Shown: positions 15,882-24,727, counted from the first letter of the stretch. The stretch: DNA of 64,000 nucleotides from Amycolatopsis sp. QT-25 (GCF_029369745.1 NZ_CP120210.1:6076001-6140000); one strand, 5' to 3'. The notes: generated by a model not told the origin, from the letters alone. A program made the numbers and translations.

Positions 15882-18071
15882 ATGGATTCAGGTGACAGAC
15901 GCGAGAACAGGATAACCGGAGACGTCTCCGGCACGTCGGTACAGGTCGGCGCCGTGCACGGTGACATCTTCCTCCAGCAGGGAGTGAAACCGGTCGTTCC
16001 GCGGCAACTGCTTCCGGTTTCCTCGTCCTTCACCGACCGGGAACGGGAACTGACCGCGCTGACCCGGTTGCTCGAAGACGACCAGCGGCAGGGGCCGGCG
16101 CTGGCGGTGATCACCGGATCCGGCGGAATGGGGAAGACGGCGCTCGCGTCACGCTGGATCACGAACCACGTCGACCGTTTCCCCGATGGCCAGCTCTACG
16201 TGAATCTGGGGGCCTTCAGCGCCGACGGGCCGACGACTCCCGCCGACGTGCTCGGCGGCTTTCTCCGCGCCCTCGGCGTGCCCGCGGAGCAGGTGCCCGC
16301 CGAGATCTCGGAACAGGCGGCCATGTACCGGTCGGTCACCGCCGGGAAGAGGTTCGCCGTCCTCGCCGACGACGCGGACTCCGCCGCGCAGGTCCGGCCG
16401 CTGCTGCCCGCGTCACCGGAAAGCGTCGTCGTCGTGACGAGCCGCTGGCGGCTCGGCGCGCTGGCCATGGACGGCGCGCGGGCGTTCGTCGTCTCCCCGC
16501 TCGACGAAGACGCGGGGGTGCGGCTGCTCGAAAGAACCGTCGGCACGCACCGTGTGCTCACCGAACCCGAACGCGCCAGGGAATTGGTCTCGCTCTGCGG
16601 CGGGATGCCGATCGCCCTGTGCGTGGCGGCCGCACGGCTCTCGACCCGGCCCCAATGGCCGATTTCGCGGCTGGTGGGCGTGCTTTCCGACGAAAAACGC
16701 CGGCTGTCGGGCCTCAAGATCGCCGACGAAGCGGTCGTACAGGCGAGTTTCGATCTCTCCTTCGCCGAACTGGACGCGGAGACGGCGCGGGTCTACCGCC
16801 TGCTCGGTCTTCATCCCGGCCGCGACTTCGGTCTCGGTCTCGCCGCGGCCGCGATCGACCGTCCCGCGACCGAGACCGAGGACGCGCTGGACTCCCTGGT
16901 CGTTTCGAGTCTGCTGACCGACATCGGGCCCGACCGGTTCCAGTTCCACGATCTGACGCGGGTGCACGCGCGTCAGCAGGCGGCCAAGACAGAGGACCAG
17001 TCGACCCGATCCGACGCGTTACGGAGAATGCTGAACTGGTATCTCGACCACGTGGCCGAGGCCGATCTCGCCATCATCCCGCACCGCCATCGGCTCAGTC
17101 CGCGCCCCGAACTCACGCGGCCGGCGCGGTTCTCCGACACCCGGGTCGCCTTGGACTGGGTGGAACAGGAACTCGCGAACGTCGTCGCCACCATGCGCAC
17201 GGCCGTCGAAGAGGGCTGGTGGCAGGAAGTCTGGCAGTTCTGCGAGGGCCTGTGGGGTTTCTTCCTCTACCGCAAGCACTATCGCCAATGGGAGAAGACC
17301 CACAAATGGGCGGTGGACGCGGCGCGGCACTGCGCGGATCCCGCCGCGGAAGCGCGTATGCACATCCAGCTCGGTTACGCCTATCTCAACACCGAGAAAT
17401 TCGAAGACGCGCGGGCACAATTCGCGGCAGCCATGGAGGCCTCGCGCACGATCGACGACCCGGCCGGTGAGGCGACCGCGTGGGAACACCTGGGGGTCGT
17501 CGCGCAAAGCACCGGCGAACCCCAGCGCGCGCTGGAGTACTTCACCCGTGCCCTGCGGCTCGCGGAGCGAGCGGGACAGCACCGCGGCGTGGTGCTGCAT
17601 CTGAGACGGATAGGCGAAGTCAGCGCGGCTTTGGGACGGACACGGGAGGCGATCGGGCATCTGGAGCGCTCGGCCGCCGAAGCACTGGCGATCGGCGACG
17701 TGGTCCTCCACGCACGGGCACAAACCCGGCTCGGCAACGCCCACCTCACCCTCGGGCGGGTCGGCGAAGCCTCCCGGCTGCTGACGGAAGCGGCGGCGAC
17801 GTTGCACCACGCGGGCGCCGACCCGTACTACGCCGAAGCGCTCGAAAGCCTCGCGGAATGCGGGCTGCGCGAGGGCGACACTCACGCGGCCCGCACCCAT
17901 CTCCAGCGAGCGCTGGAGATCTACCACGGGTCGAGGGATCTCAAGGCACGTCGAGTGGAAGCGCGGATCGCGGCGATCGCGGACGACACCGAAAGCTCTT
18001 CCGGGCCACCGCCGGAACAGCGCGGCCAGCCGTCGATCCCGGACTCGGGCGGGCCAGGGACGAACCGGTGA
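15882..18071 (+). CDS. NB-ARC/TPR (NLR-like) protein with N-terminal amyloid-type motif
   Basis: A 729-residue STAND protein. Residues 9-31 form a short motif (NRITGDVSGTSVQVG, then AVHGDIFL) with the V-Q-V-G core of RHIM-like signalling motifs. An NB-ARC ATPase follows (P-loop ITGSGGMGKTALA near 78, RFAVLADDA Walker B, VVVTSRW sensor, GGMPIAL). A winged-helix region and TPR repeats fill about residues 430-700. There is no DNA-binding or enzymatic domain, so it should act through a partner. The protein at 23181 carries a matching motif at its C-terminus. ATG 15882 has AGGGGGTG upstream; an in-frame ATG at 15798 exists but lacks one. The 3' end overlaps the convergent gene at 17921 by 151 bases. 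Confidence 0.85.
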   Translation: MDSGDRRENRITGDVSGTSVQVGAVHGDIFLQQGVKPVVPRQLLPVSSSFTDRERELTALTRLLEDDQRQGPALAVITGSGGMGKTALASRWITNHVDRFPDGQLYVNLGAFSADGPTTPADVLGGFLRALGVPAEQVPAEISEQAAMYRSVTAGKRFAVLADDADSAAQVRPLLPASPESVVVVTSRWRLGALAMDGARAFVVSPLDEDAGVRLLERTVGTHRVLTEPERARELVSLCGGMPIALCVAAARLSTRPQWPISRLVGVLSDEKRRLSGLKIADEAVVQASFDLSFAELDAETARVYRLLGLHPGRDFGLGLAAAAIDRPATETEDALDSLVVSSLLTDIGPDRFQFHDLTRVHARQQAAKTEDQSTRSDALRRMLNWYLDHVAEADLAIIPHRHRLSPRPELTRPARFSDTRVALDWVEQELANVVATMRTAVEEGWWQEVWQFCEGLWGFFLYRKHYRQWEKTHKWAVDAARHCADPAAEARMHIQLGYAYLNTEKFEDARAQFAAAMEASRTIDDPAGEATAWEHLGVVAQSTGEPQRALEYFTRALRLAERAGQHRGVVLHLRRIGEVSAALGRTREAIGHLERSAAEALAIGDVVLHARAQTRLGNAHLTLGRVGEASRLLTEAAATLHHAGADPYYAEALESLAECGLREGDTHAARTHLQRALEIYHGSRDLKARRVEARIAAIADDTESSSGPPPEQRGQPSIPDSGGPGTNR

Positions 18072-18307
18072 TCCCGAAATCGGAGCACACCCCCGGCGAG
18101 GACCACCAACGCCCCGGGCAACGCGCTCAGGACGTCGCCCGCGTGCCGCCACGCGTCGTCCGGTGCGGCGGCGCAGATGACCAGATCCGCGCGGTGCAGC
18201 CAGGTTTCGGGTGTCTTGCCCGCCCAAGCGACCAGCACGTGGTCCGGCAGCCCGCGTTCGTCGGTCCACCACACCTCGACGACGGCGCCGCGCGCCCGCG
18301 CTCTCAT
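17921..18307 (-). CDS. Hypothetical protein coupled to the glycosyltransferase-like gene
   Basis: A 128-residue frame whose ATG at 18307 overlaps the upstream stop (ATGA), the pattern of translational coupling. The first 85 residues look protein-like: VVEVWWTDERGLPDHVLVAW, HRADLVICAAAPDDAWRHAG, ALPGALVVLAGGVLRFRDHR, resembling half of a Rossmann-type domain. The last 45 codons run antisense into the NB-ARC gene and are low in typical structure. I cannot name the family. Confidence 0.5.
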   Translation of the reverse strand: MRARARGAVVEVWWTDERGLPDHVLVAWAGKTPETWLHRADLVICAAAPDDAWRHAGDVLSALPGALVVLAGGVLRFRDHRFVPGPPESGIDGWPRCSGGGPEELSVSSAIAAIRASTRRALRSLDPW

Positions 18308-19512
18308 TTCTCCGGCCATTCCCGGGTGAGCAGCGGCACCGGCGTGCTCTCGGCCGGGCGGTCCGGCTCGGGCATTCCGAGGATCCGGTAGATCTCCTCG
18401 CGCAGCCGCGCCGCCGCCTCCCCCGGCATCGAGGTGATCCGTTTCTCGATGGCCGTAAGCCGGCGCCGGGCACCCCCGGTGAGGAGTTCGTCCACCTGAC
18501 CCCGCAACGACCGCGCGGGATCGAGAACGGACGCGGACTTCCAAAGCAGGTCGGCGAGACTTCCCTTCCGGACGTCGAGTACGGAACCGGGATTGAGCAG
18601 GACCGGTTTCCCCAGCCCCGCCGCGTACTGCGTCACCGAGCCGTGGTCCCCGAGCACGCAGTCCGACGCGACCAGCGCCGCCCGCCAGCCTTCCTCCGGC
18701 GGCAAAAGCCGGATCCCGGCTTCGAGCCCCTCGGCGAGCCACGCGCGAACCTGGCGCGCCCCGTGGGCCGACCACGTGAGCGGGTGCAAGGCCACCATCA
18801 CCCGGTACTCCGGACCTCGCAGCACCGTGGCGAGCCGGGTGATCAGGTCAAGATTCCCGCCGAACAAGGAATGCGGGGACCACGTCGAACTGATCACCAC
18901 CAGTTTCTGCCGCGCCTCGATGCCGGCCGAGTCCCGATACCGCAGCCGCAGTGGCATGCTCGCCCGGATCCGGTCGTAACAGACATCACCGGCGACGACG
19001 ACGCGTGAAGCCGCCTCGGGAAAGACCCGGCGCATTCGCCTGGCGTCGTCCTCGTGCGCGAACACCATCGCTTCCGGGACCACCCGGCCGTCGCGGACGA
19101 GCAGATCCCTGGGATGCCCCGGGATCCCCGCGCCGTGCGGACTGACCCGTGACCGGATCCCCCCGGTGCCGTGCGGCAGCACCAGCACCGGCGCCTCCAG
19201 TTCGTCGATGCCCACATGGCTGGACGCGAGCGCCAGATCGAACCGCATCCGCGAAGCCTGGTGCCAAGGCAGGACGAGACCGCCCGAACGCCTCAGGTAC
19301 TCGTCGACCCCGGGCCACGTGTCCGGACCGTCGGGCGTGGTGAAGGCGATCTGCACCCGGGCGTCCGCCTCCAGGAGGGGCAGTACGTCCGCCAGCCGGG
19401 TGCCCGCCGTCAGATGGGGCACCACCGCGAGCACCCGGCGGCACCCCGTCCGGGTCAGCCATCGCTCCGCCGTCCTGCTTCCCGGCACCCGCGCCCACGA
19501 AATCCCCGTCAT
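18304..19512 (-). CDS. CDP-glycerol glycerophosphotransferase-like / glycosyltransferase-fold protein
   Basis: A 402-residue soluble protein with two Rossmann-like halves. The C-terminal half has VMVALHPLTWSAHGARQVRA, RAALVASDCVLGDHGSVTQY and GKPVLLNPGS, the pattern of TagF/TagB-like and GT-B fold enzymes in which GDHGS contacts the donor phosphate. The first half has AVVPHLTAGTRLADVLPLLE. Relatives in Streptomyces are often mislabelled as translation factors. The substrate is unknown. It lies in a tail-to-head coupled set with the ORFs at 19509 and 17921, between two NB-ARC genes. Confidence 0.7.
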   Translation of the reverse strand: MTGISWARVPGSRTAERWLTRTGCRRVLAVVPHLTAGTRLADVLPLLEADARVQIAFTTPDGPDTWPGVDEYLRRSGGLVLPWHQASRMRFDLALASSHVGIDELEAPVLVLPHGTGGIRSRVSPHGAGIPGHPRDLLVRDGRVVPEAMVFAHEDDARRMRRVFPEAASRVVVAGDVCYDRIRASMPLRLRYRDSAGIEARQKLVVISSTWSPHSLFGGNLDLITRLATVLRGPEYRVMVALHPLTWSAHGARQVRAWLAEGLEAGIRLLPPEEGWRAALVASDCVLGDHGSVTQYAAGLGKPVLLNPGSVLDVRKGSLADLLWKSASVLDPARSLRGQVDELLTGGARRRLTAIEKRITSMPGEAAARLREEIYRILGMPEPDRPAESTPVPLLTREWPEK

Positions 19513-19694
19513 CGTCGCCCCCGTCCCGTCGCCGACGAAATCCGCAGTCGTTCCACCATTTCCGCCTCCACTCGTTTCAGCGATTCATCGTCACTGCGGA
19601 AAAGAGTGGCGGCCCGATCGGTCAGCCTCCTGTTCCGGGAATAACACCGCTCTTTCAGCAGCTGCCAGAGACTTGACAGATGCCTGTCAGACAC
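19509..19694 (-). CDS. Small ORF (61 residues) coupled to the glycosyltransferase-like gene
   Basis: GTG at 19694, stop overlapping the next start by four bases (ATGA). The product is basic and helical (SDRHLSSLWQLLKERCYS, RNRRLTDRAATLF, ESLKRVEAEMVERLR). AGGT lies about 8 bases upstream. The coupling and helix pattern favour a real small gene; there is no recognisable domain. It shares the spacer with the divergent SARP gene. Confidence 0.45.
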   Translation of the reverse strand: MSDRHLSSLWQLLKERCYSRNRRLTDRAATLFRSDDESLKRVEAEMVERLRISSATGRGRR

Positions 19695-19782
19695 GCGTTG
19701 ACCTGGCCAGATCCGGATCCACCTGCGAAACTCGACCGTGGGAGGGCGGTCACTTCGGTGACACCTTGGGAGGGGAGGTGCC

Positions 19783-22700
19783 GTGGAGCAGCACATTTCG
19801 CTCGGATTTCTCGGCAAGACAATCGTCCGGATGCACGGTCGTTTGACCGTGCAATGGGGAAGGGCGCAAGAACACGCGGTTCTCGCCGTCCTGCTCGCCC
19901 AGGCGGGACGGCACATTTCCATCCAGACACTCGTGAGGCAGGCCTGGCCGGAGCATCGGAGTCCACGAAATCCCGCTGCGACACTGCATACCTACGCCAA
20001 TCGGGTGCGCGCGATCCTGCAGGACAGCGACACGGACGCGAGACTCGACAACACCGGTGGCGGTTACCAGCTCCTTGCCGACCGTAAGTCGATCGACTAC
20101 TTCCGGCTCAGCGAATCGATCACTTCCGCGCACCAGGCGGTCCGGAAACACGATCACGAACGAATACGCTCACTGCTCGAAGACGCCCTTCCACTCTGGC
20201 GCGACGATCCCCTCGCCGAGGTGCACACGGAATGGGCGGAGAACTGGCGTAATTCCGTCATCTTCGATGAATGGATACCCGCCAACGGCCTGTTGATCGA
20301 CGCGTACATCGGCCTCGAAAAATTCGATCCCGCGCTTCGCAGACTCAACGATCTCCAACGCGAGCACGGTATCATCGTCGGTCTCGCCCGGCGCCGGCTG
20401 ACCCTCCTGCACAAACTCCGGCGGCACACTGACGCCACCGAATACTATTTCGCCGCGCGGCGGCAACTCCTGGACGACGGCGACGACCGGGGAGCCGAAG
20501 AACTCCGCCGTTTCCAGGACTCCCTCACCGAAGCCGATCCGGCGCCGGCCGCCGCCTGGCTCACCCCGCCCCGCCACGAACCGAACGTCCCCTTGCTGCT
20601 GCGCCGATTGCCTCGCGACATCACCGACTTCACGGGCCGCGAAGCGATCCTGACATCGCTCGACCGGCTCACCGGAGCGGACGAAGGACCACCCCGTCCC
20701 GCGGTGATCGCGCTCGTCGGCGCGGCCGGGGTGGGCAAGACGGCCACCGCGCTGAGATGGACCCATCGCACGAGCGCCCGGCATGCCTGGAGCACCTTCT
20801 TCATCGACCTCCACGGCGACGGCACCGCGCCGCGGGTGGAGACCACCCAGGTGATCGACGACCTCCTCGACGCCTTGGGCTACGAGATCACCTCCATCAG
20901 CGGCCCCACCGGACGGGAGGCCAAACTCCGCACCCTGCTCGCCGAACGCCGGATGCTGATCGTCCTCGACAACGCCGCCGACAGCGCGCACGTCGGCCCG
21001 CTGCTCACCGCGCTGGCCGACTGCGTCGTCGTCATCACCTCACGTCGTCGCCTCACCGCGCTGTCGGTCCGGCACGACGTCCGGAACCTCACCATGAACC
21101 CGTTGCCGCCGAAGGATTCGGCCGAGTTCCTGACCCGGCGCATCGGCGCGCGGACGACACGGGAACCGGGGGCCGTGGCCCAGCTCGCGCGGATCGGCGA
21201 CGGACTCCCGCTCGCCCTCACCCTCATCGCCGAACGCGCCGCCAACCGGGCCGGGACCACCTTGACGACCCTCGTCGGCCAGTTGGGGGATCCCGACATC
21301 CTGCTGCACATCGGCGACGACGGCGACAGCGCGGACGCCAGCCTCAATTCGGCGTTCTCCTGGGTCTATCGAGCGCTGCCGCCGTCCCACGCCCGCGTCT
21401 TCCGGCTGCTGGGCATCCACCCCGGCGCGGAGATCAGCGTCGAAGCGCTGAGCGCGATGGCCGCCACCAGCCGCCTGGAAACCCAGCGGGCGCTGGATTC
21501 GCTCGTTTCGGCACATCTCGTCTTCCAGCCCGCCGACATCGACCGCTACCGCGTCCACGATCTCCTGCACCGGTTCGCGGCGGTCCTCATCAGGGATGAT
21601 CACGAATTCGTGCCCGCCAGGAACCGCATGTTCTCCTATTACCTGCACAGCGCGGACGCGGCACAGCGGACCGCTTCCCCGCATCGTCAGGCGCCGCCGA
21701 TGCCACCGCTCGAACCCGGCTGCGTCCCCCACCGCTTCGACGACGTGTCCGAGGCGCTGCGCTGGACCTTGCTCGAGCGGTCGAATCTCGTGTCCATGGT
21801 CCGCCGCGCCGCGGAGGAGGGCATGCACGGCTACGCCTGGCGGCTGCCGCATTGCCTGATCGACACCCTGAAGCGCTATGGGCTGTACGAAGACTGCGTC
21901 TGCACGATGACCACCGCGGTCTCGTCCGCCGCCGTGGACGGGAACGTCCACGCGGAAGCGTCCTCCAGCAACGACCTCGGCGAGATACACCTGATCACCG
22001 GTGCGTACGACCTCGCGGATCGATACCTGGGCCGAGCGCTCGAACTGTCCCGCCGCCACGGGATCGCGGTGGGGGAACTGACGGTGACGCTGAACCTGGC
22101 GCGCCGCCACCAGTACACCGGACGGCTCCCCGAGGCCGTCACCGCCTACCGGGACTGCCTGCGGCTCGCCGAATCCCTCGGCGACCGCGAGCGGCAAGCC
22201 GTGGCCGCCCACCGGCTGGGCGACGCACTCGTCGAATCGGACCTCCACCACCAAGCGCTGCCCCACTATCGACTCGCCCTCGACCTGCGCCGAGAGGCCA
22301 AGGACGTGGCGGGCACGGTGGCCACCCACACCGCGCTGGTCGAGGCCTACACCAAACTCGGGAACCTGGACGCCGCGGACGCGCACCAGCGCCCCGCACA
22401 CGAACTCCTCGATCAGGTCGGGCTGACGGTCGCGACGCGGCTGTACACCGTGATGGCGGAGCTCGCGCACGCCCGCCGCCAGGACCGTGACGCGTTACGT
22501 CACGCGCAGCACGCCCTCGAACTGGCCGAAAGGGCCAACCATGTCAACGGGAGGGCGCGAGCGTACGTCGCGCTCGGTTCGATACTGGCCGATCGCGGGA
22601 ACCGTGAGGACGCGCGGTGGGTGTGGCGACAGGCCGCCGGGCTCTACCGGGACACGGGCAGGGACCGCAAAGCCGAGAAAATCGACGGGCTCGTCGCCGA

Positions 22701-22845
22701 GATCGACGAGGCCGATCCGGTCGTCCCGATCGCGAGGTCGGGCGACGAGGACACCGTGGCTTTACCGGCCCCTCCTCGCCCAATAGGTCCACGTACTCCT
22801 CGAAAGAGTGATCAATTGCGTCACGGCACGCCACCGACTACTTGA
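19783..22845 (+). CDS. AfsR/SARP-type regulator with NB-ARC and TPR domains
   Basis: A 1020-residue regulator. Residues 1-95 form an OmpR-like winged helix (LGFLGKTIVRMHGRLTVQWG, HAVLAVLLAQAGRHISIQTL, RVRAIL), 95-235 the bacterial transcriptional activator domain, 290-560 an NB-ARC ATPase (P-loop ALVGAAGVGKTATA near 310, RMLIVLDNA, VVVITSRRR) and 680-980 TPR repeats. Such proteins activate secondary-metabolite or developmental genes, with the ATPase and TPR part sensing a signal. GTG 19783 follows GAGGGGAGGTGCC. No large biosynthetic cluster is adjacent, but a 26-codon peptide gene follows, reminiscent of afsR-afsS. Confidence 0.9.
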   Translation: MEQHISLGFLGKTIVRMHGRLTVQWGRAQEHAVLAVLLAQAGRHISIQTLVRQAWPEHRSPRNPAATLHTYANRVRAILQDSDTDARLDNTGGGYQLLADRKSIDYFRLSESITSAHQAVRKHDHERIRSLLEDALPLWRDDPLAEVHTEWAENWRNSVIFDEWIPANGLLIDAYIGLEKFDPALRRLNDLQREHGIIVGLARRRLTLLHKLRRHTDATEYYFAARRQLLDDGDDRGAEELRRFQDSLTEADPAPAAAWLTPPRHEPNVPLLLRRLPRDITDFTGREAILTSLDRLTGADEGPPRPAVIALVGAAGVGKTATALRWTHRTSARHAWSTFFIDLHGDGTAPRVETTQVIDDLLDALGYEITSISGPTGREAKLRTLLAERRMLIVLDNAADSAHVGPLLTALADCVVVITSRRRLTALSVRHDVRNLTMNPLPPKDSAEFLTRRIGARTTREPGAVAQLARIGDGLPLALTLIAERAANRAGTTLTTLVGQLGDPDILLHIGDDGDSADASLNSAFSWVYRALPPSHARVFRLLGIHPGAEISVEALSAMAATSRLETQRALDSLVSAHLVFQPADIDRYRVHDLLHRFAAVLIRDDHEFVPARNRMFSYYLHSADAAQRTASPHRQAPPMPPLEPGCVPHRFDDVSEALRWTLLERSNLVSMVRRAAEEGMHGYAWRLPHCLIDTLKRYGLYEDCVCTMTTAVSSAAVDGNVHAEASSSNDLGEIHLITGAYDLADRYLGRALELSRRHGIAVGELTVTLNLARRHQYTGRLPEAVTAYRDCLRLAESLGDRERQAVAAHRLGDALVESDLHHQALPHYRLALDLRREAKDVAGTVATHTALVEAYTKLGNLDAADAHQRPAHELLDQVGLTVATRLYTVMAELAHARRQDRDALRHAQHALELAERANHVNGRARAYVALGSILADRGNREDARWVWRQAAGLYRDTGRDRKAEKIDGLVAEIDEADPVVPIARSGDEDTVALPAPPRPIGPRTPRKSDQLRHGTPPTT

Positions 22846-22994
22846 TTTTTCTCGAATGTGCATGTCCAACGAGTATCACCCGGATGGCCGAACAACTCTC
22901 AGTAGAGGGCGGCATTTGCGGACCGGCAAGTGGATCTTCTAGGCTGCGCGCGAGGCTGAATAGGCCTCTTCGGCTTCATATTCCTAGGAGAACC

Positions 22995-23075
22995 TTGAGC
23001 ATAACCACGTTTTTTGCCGTACTGCCTGACGTCCCCACGCTTTTCGCGGTCGTCGCGACTTGGTGGAACTGCTGA
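22995..23075 (+). CDS. Small hydrophobic peptide gene downstream of the SARP regulator
   Basis: TTG at 22995 is preceded by an excellent AGGAG (CCTAGGAGAACC-TTG) and opens a 26-codon frame: SITTFFAVLPDVPTLFAV, then VATWWNC and TGA. The peptide is hydrophobic and ends in Trp-Trp-Asn-Cys; it is followed by a TTCG-loop hairpin at 23089-23108. RBS, ORF and hairpin together suggest a real short gene: a signal peptide, a regulator's partner or a leader. The 149 bases before it show nothing else. Confidence 0.5.
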   Translation: MSITTFFAVLPDVPTLFAVVATWWNC

Positions 23076-23088
23076 CACACCCCGGGTC

Positions 23089-23108
23089 GCCCGGACTTCG
23101 GTCCGGGC
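23089..23108 (+). terminator. TTCG-loop hairpin after the small peptide gene
   Basis: GCCCGGAC-TTCG-GTCCGGGC, perfect 8-bp stem with a stable tetraloop, 13 bases after the peptide stop. Confidence 0.6.
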
Positions 23109-23180
23109 CCCATCAAGCTCCTCGAATACCGGTACCGTGAGGGTGACCGTGCCCGACCGGACCCGACGGGGAGCGATCCG

Positions 23181-23525
23181 ATGCCAGAACCGGTCCTCAT
23201 CTCTCTCGCCGCCGCCTTGGCGGCCCGATCCGTGGTCGGATTGTACAAGCTGGTGAAGGAAAAATTCTCCGAAGACCCTGAGGCGACGGCGGCACTCGAA
23301 GCCGCCGAAGGCGCCGCCGAGGATTCCGCCGAAGTGCGCGCCCTGGCGACGCGGCTGTCCACGGCCGAAGCCGAAGACCCCGAATTCGCGGACCGGCTTC
23401 ACCGCGAGTGGGACAAGGCGGGCGGGAACAGCGCCGAGACCGGTGGCGTGGTGAACACGGTCTCGGGCACCGTATCCGGGAAGGTCGTCCAGGCCCGCGA
23501 CGTCCACGGGAACATCTCGTTCTGA
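23181..23525 (+). CDS. Small protein with C-terminal amyloid-type motif, candidate partner of the NB-ARC protein
   Basis: A 114-residue protein. Residues 1-30 are an amphipathic helix (PEPVLISLAAALAARSVVGL), followed by an acidic Ala/Glu-rich helical region. The last 23 residues (92-114: NTVSGTVSGKVVQ, then ARDVHGNISF) align without gaps to residues 9-31 of the NB-ARC protein at 15882, with 11 identities including V-S-G, V-Q and V-H-G. In filamentous actinobacteria such paired motifs link NLR sensors to effectors by amyloid templating. The N-terminal half would be the effector domain; its activity is unknown. GGGGAG precedes ATG 23181. Confidence 0.75.
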   Translation: MPEPVLISLAAALAARSVVGLYKLVKEKFSEDPEATAALEAAEGAAEDSAEVRALATRLSTAEAEDPEFADRLHREWDKAGGNSAETGGVVNTVSGTVSGKVVQARDVHGNISF

Positions 23526-23584
23526 TCCGGGGCCGCGGAAAACGCGTCGCGTCCACTCTGGCGCGTCACTAACATCATCGCGCG

Positions 23585-24346
23585 ATGAACGACGACACTT
23601 TCCTCGCCCACGTGGCGGACGATCTGGCCGCGTTGCCCGCCGTGCACGCCGTCACGCTCGGCGGCTCACGCGCCGAGGGGACCCACGGCCCCGGCAGCGA
23701 CTGGGATTTCGCCGTCTATTACCGCGGCGACTTCCATCCGGCGGACCTGCGCGCCCTCGGTTGGGCAGGCGAGGTCTCCGAGATCGGCGCCTGGGGCGGC
23801 GGCGTGTTCAACGGCGGTGCCTGGCTCACGATCGACGGCAGGCAGGTGGACGTCCACTACCGCGACCTCGACGCGGTCGAACGGCACCTCGCCGAAGCCG
23901 GGGAAGGCCGGTTCCACTGGGAGCCGCTGATGTTCCATCTCGCGGGCGTGCCCAGTTACCTGCCGGTCGCCGAACTCGCCGTCAACCGCGTCCTGCGCGG
24001 CGGCCTGCCGCGACCGGATTACCCGGAAGCGTTACGGGAAACGGCTCCGGCGATGTGGCGAGGCCGCGCGGAACTGACCTTGCGCTACACCCGCGGCGCC
24101 TTCGTTCCCCGCGGGCAGGCCACGGAGGTCGCCGGCGCGCTGGCCACCGCGGCCATGGAGACGGCGCACGCGGTCCTCGCGGCCCGCGGCGAGTGGGTCA
24201 CCAACGAGAAACGGCTGTTGCGAAGGGCGGGACTGCGTCAGGTCGACGCCGTCATCGCCGGGTTGCGGACGGACACGGAGGCCCTCGCCAAGGCGGTCGA
24301 CGACGCGGAGTCGCTGTTCCGCTCGGTGGACTCCACCACCGGGTAG
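23585..24346 (+). CDS. Nucleotidyltransferase-fold protein
   Basis: A 253-residue protein with the polymerase-beta-type signature VTLGGSRAEGTHGPGSDWDFAVYY near residue 22 (GGSR...GSDxD) and a later VDVHYRD that could give the third acidic residue. A helical C-terminal half follows (DUF4037-like). Such enzymes add AMP or other nucleotides to small molecules (aminoglycosides), tRNAs or proteins; the substrate cannot be read from sequence. It may be co-transcribed with the effector-like gene 59 bases upstream. Confidence 0.8.
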   Translation: MNDDTFLAHVADDLAALPAVHAVTLGGSRAEGTHGPGSDWDFAVYYRGDFHPADLRALGWAGEVSEIGAWGGGVFNGGAWLTIDGRQVDVHYRDLDAVERHLAEAGEGRFHWEPLMFHLAGVPSYLPVAELAVNRVLRGGLPRPDYPEALRETAPAMWRGRAELTLRYTRGAFVPRGQATEVAGALATAAMETAHAVLAARGEWVTNEKRLLRRAGLRQVDAVIAGLRTDTEALAKAVDDAESLFRSVDSTTG

Positions 24347-24437
24347 CCGAATCGGCCCCTGTGGCACGCGTCACGGAATCACCGGCGATCTTCAGCGCTA
24401 CAGAGAGATGAGACCCGTTCCGCGCCAAGGGAGTGAC

Positions 24438-24563
24438 ATGTCCGCCACCGCCACACCGGAAGAGGCCGCTCTGGCCGTCCCCGCCCTCGACGACTTCGAC
24501 TTCCCGCTCACCGACGGTGCCGCGTGCCGCATCGACGACCCGGACTGCGAAGCCTGCCAGTAA
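24438..24563 (+). CDS. 41-residue acidic peptide with cysteine-rich tail (RiPP-precursor-like)
   Basis: AAGGGAG sits 4 bases before ATG 24438. The product begins SATATPEEAALAVPALDDFD, continues FPLTDGAA and ends CRIDDPDCEACQ with three cysteines in the last twelve residues. An acidic leader with LDDFDF and a short Cys-rich C-terminus is the layout of many ribosomally made peptide precursors, but no modification enzyme is nearby. A strong hairpin 17 bases after the stop supports expression as an independent unit. It could also be a small metal-binding protein. Confidence 0.55.
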   Translation: MSATATPEEAALAVPALDDFDFPLTDGAACRIDDPDCEACQ

Positions 24564-24580
24564 GCCTGCCGGCCTGTTCA

Positions 24581-24653
24581 GGGGTGAAGGGGACTTTCCC
24601 TTCACCCCAGCAACGGCGGTCGCTTTCCTCGCATGCGATGCGGGGGAAGCGAC
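24581..24653 (+). terminator. Two consecutive hairpins after the 41-residue peptide gene
   Basis: First hairpin: GGGGTGAAGGG / CCCTTCACCCC (24581-24608, 11-bp arms, 6-base loop). Second, imperfect: GGTCGCTT...AAGCGACC (about 24617-24653). Confidence 0.65.
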
Positions 24654-24727
24654 CTTCAGCCCGCCTGGGGGCGGACGGACGGCCGCCTTCGCGATGGGGG
24701 CGGTCACGAGTCCCACGCGGGACGGGC

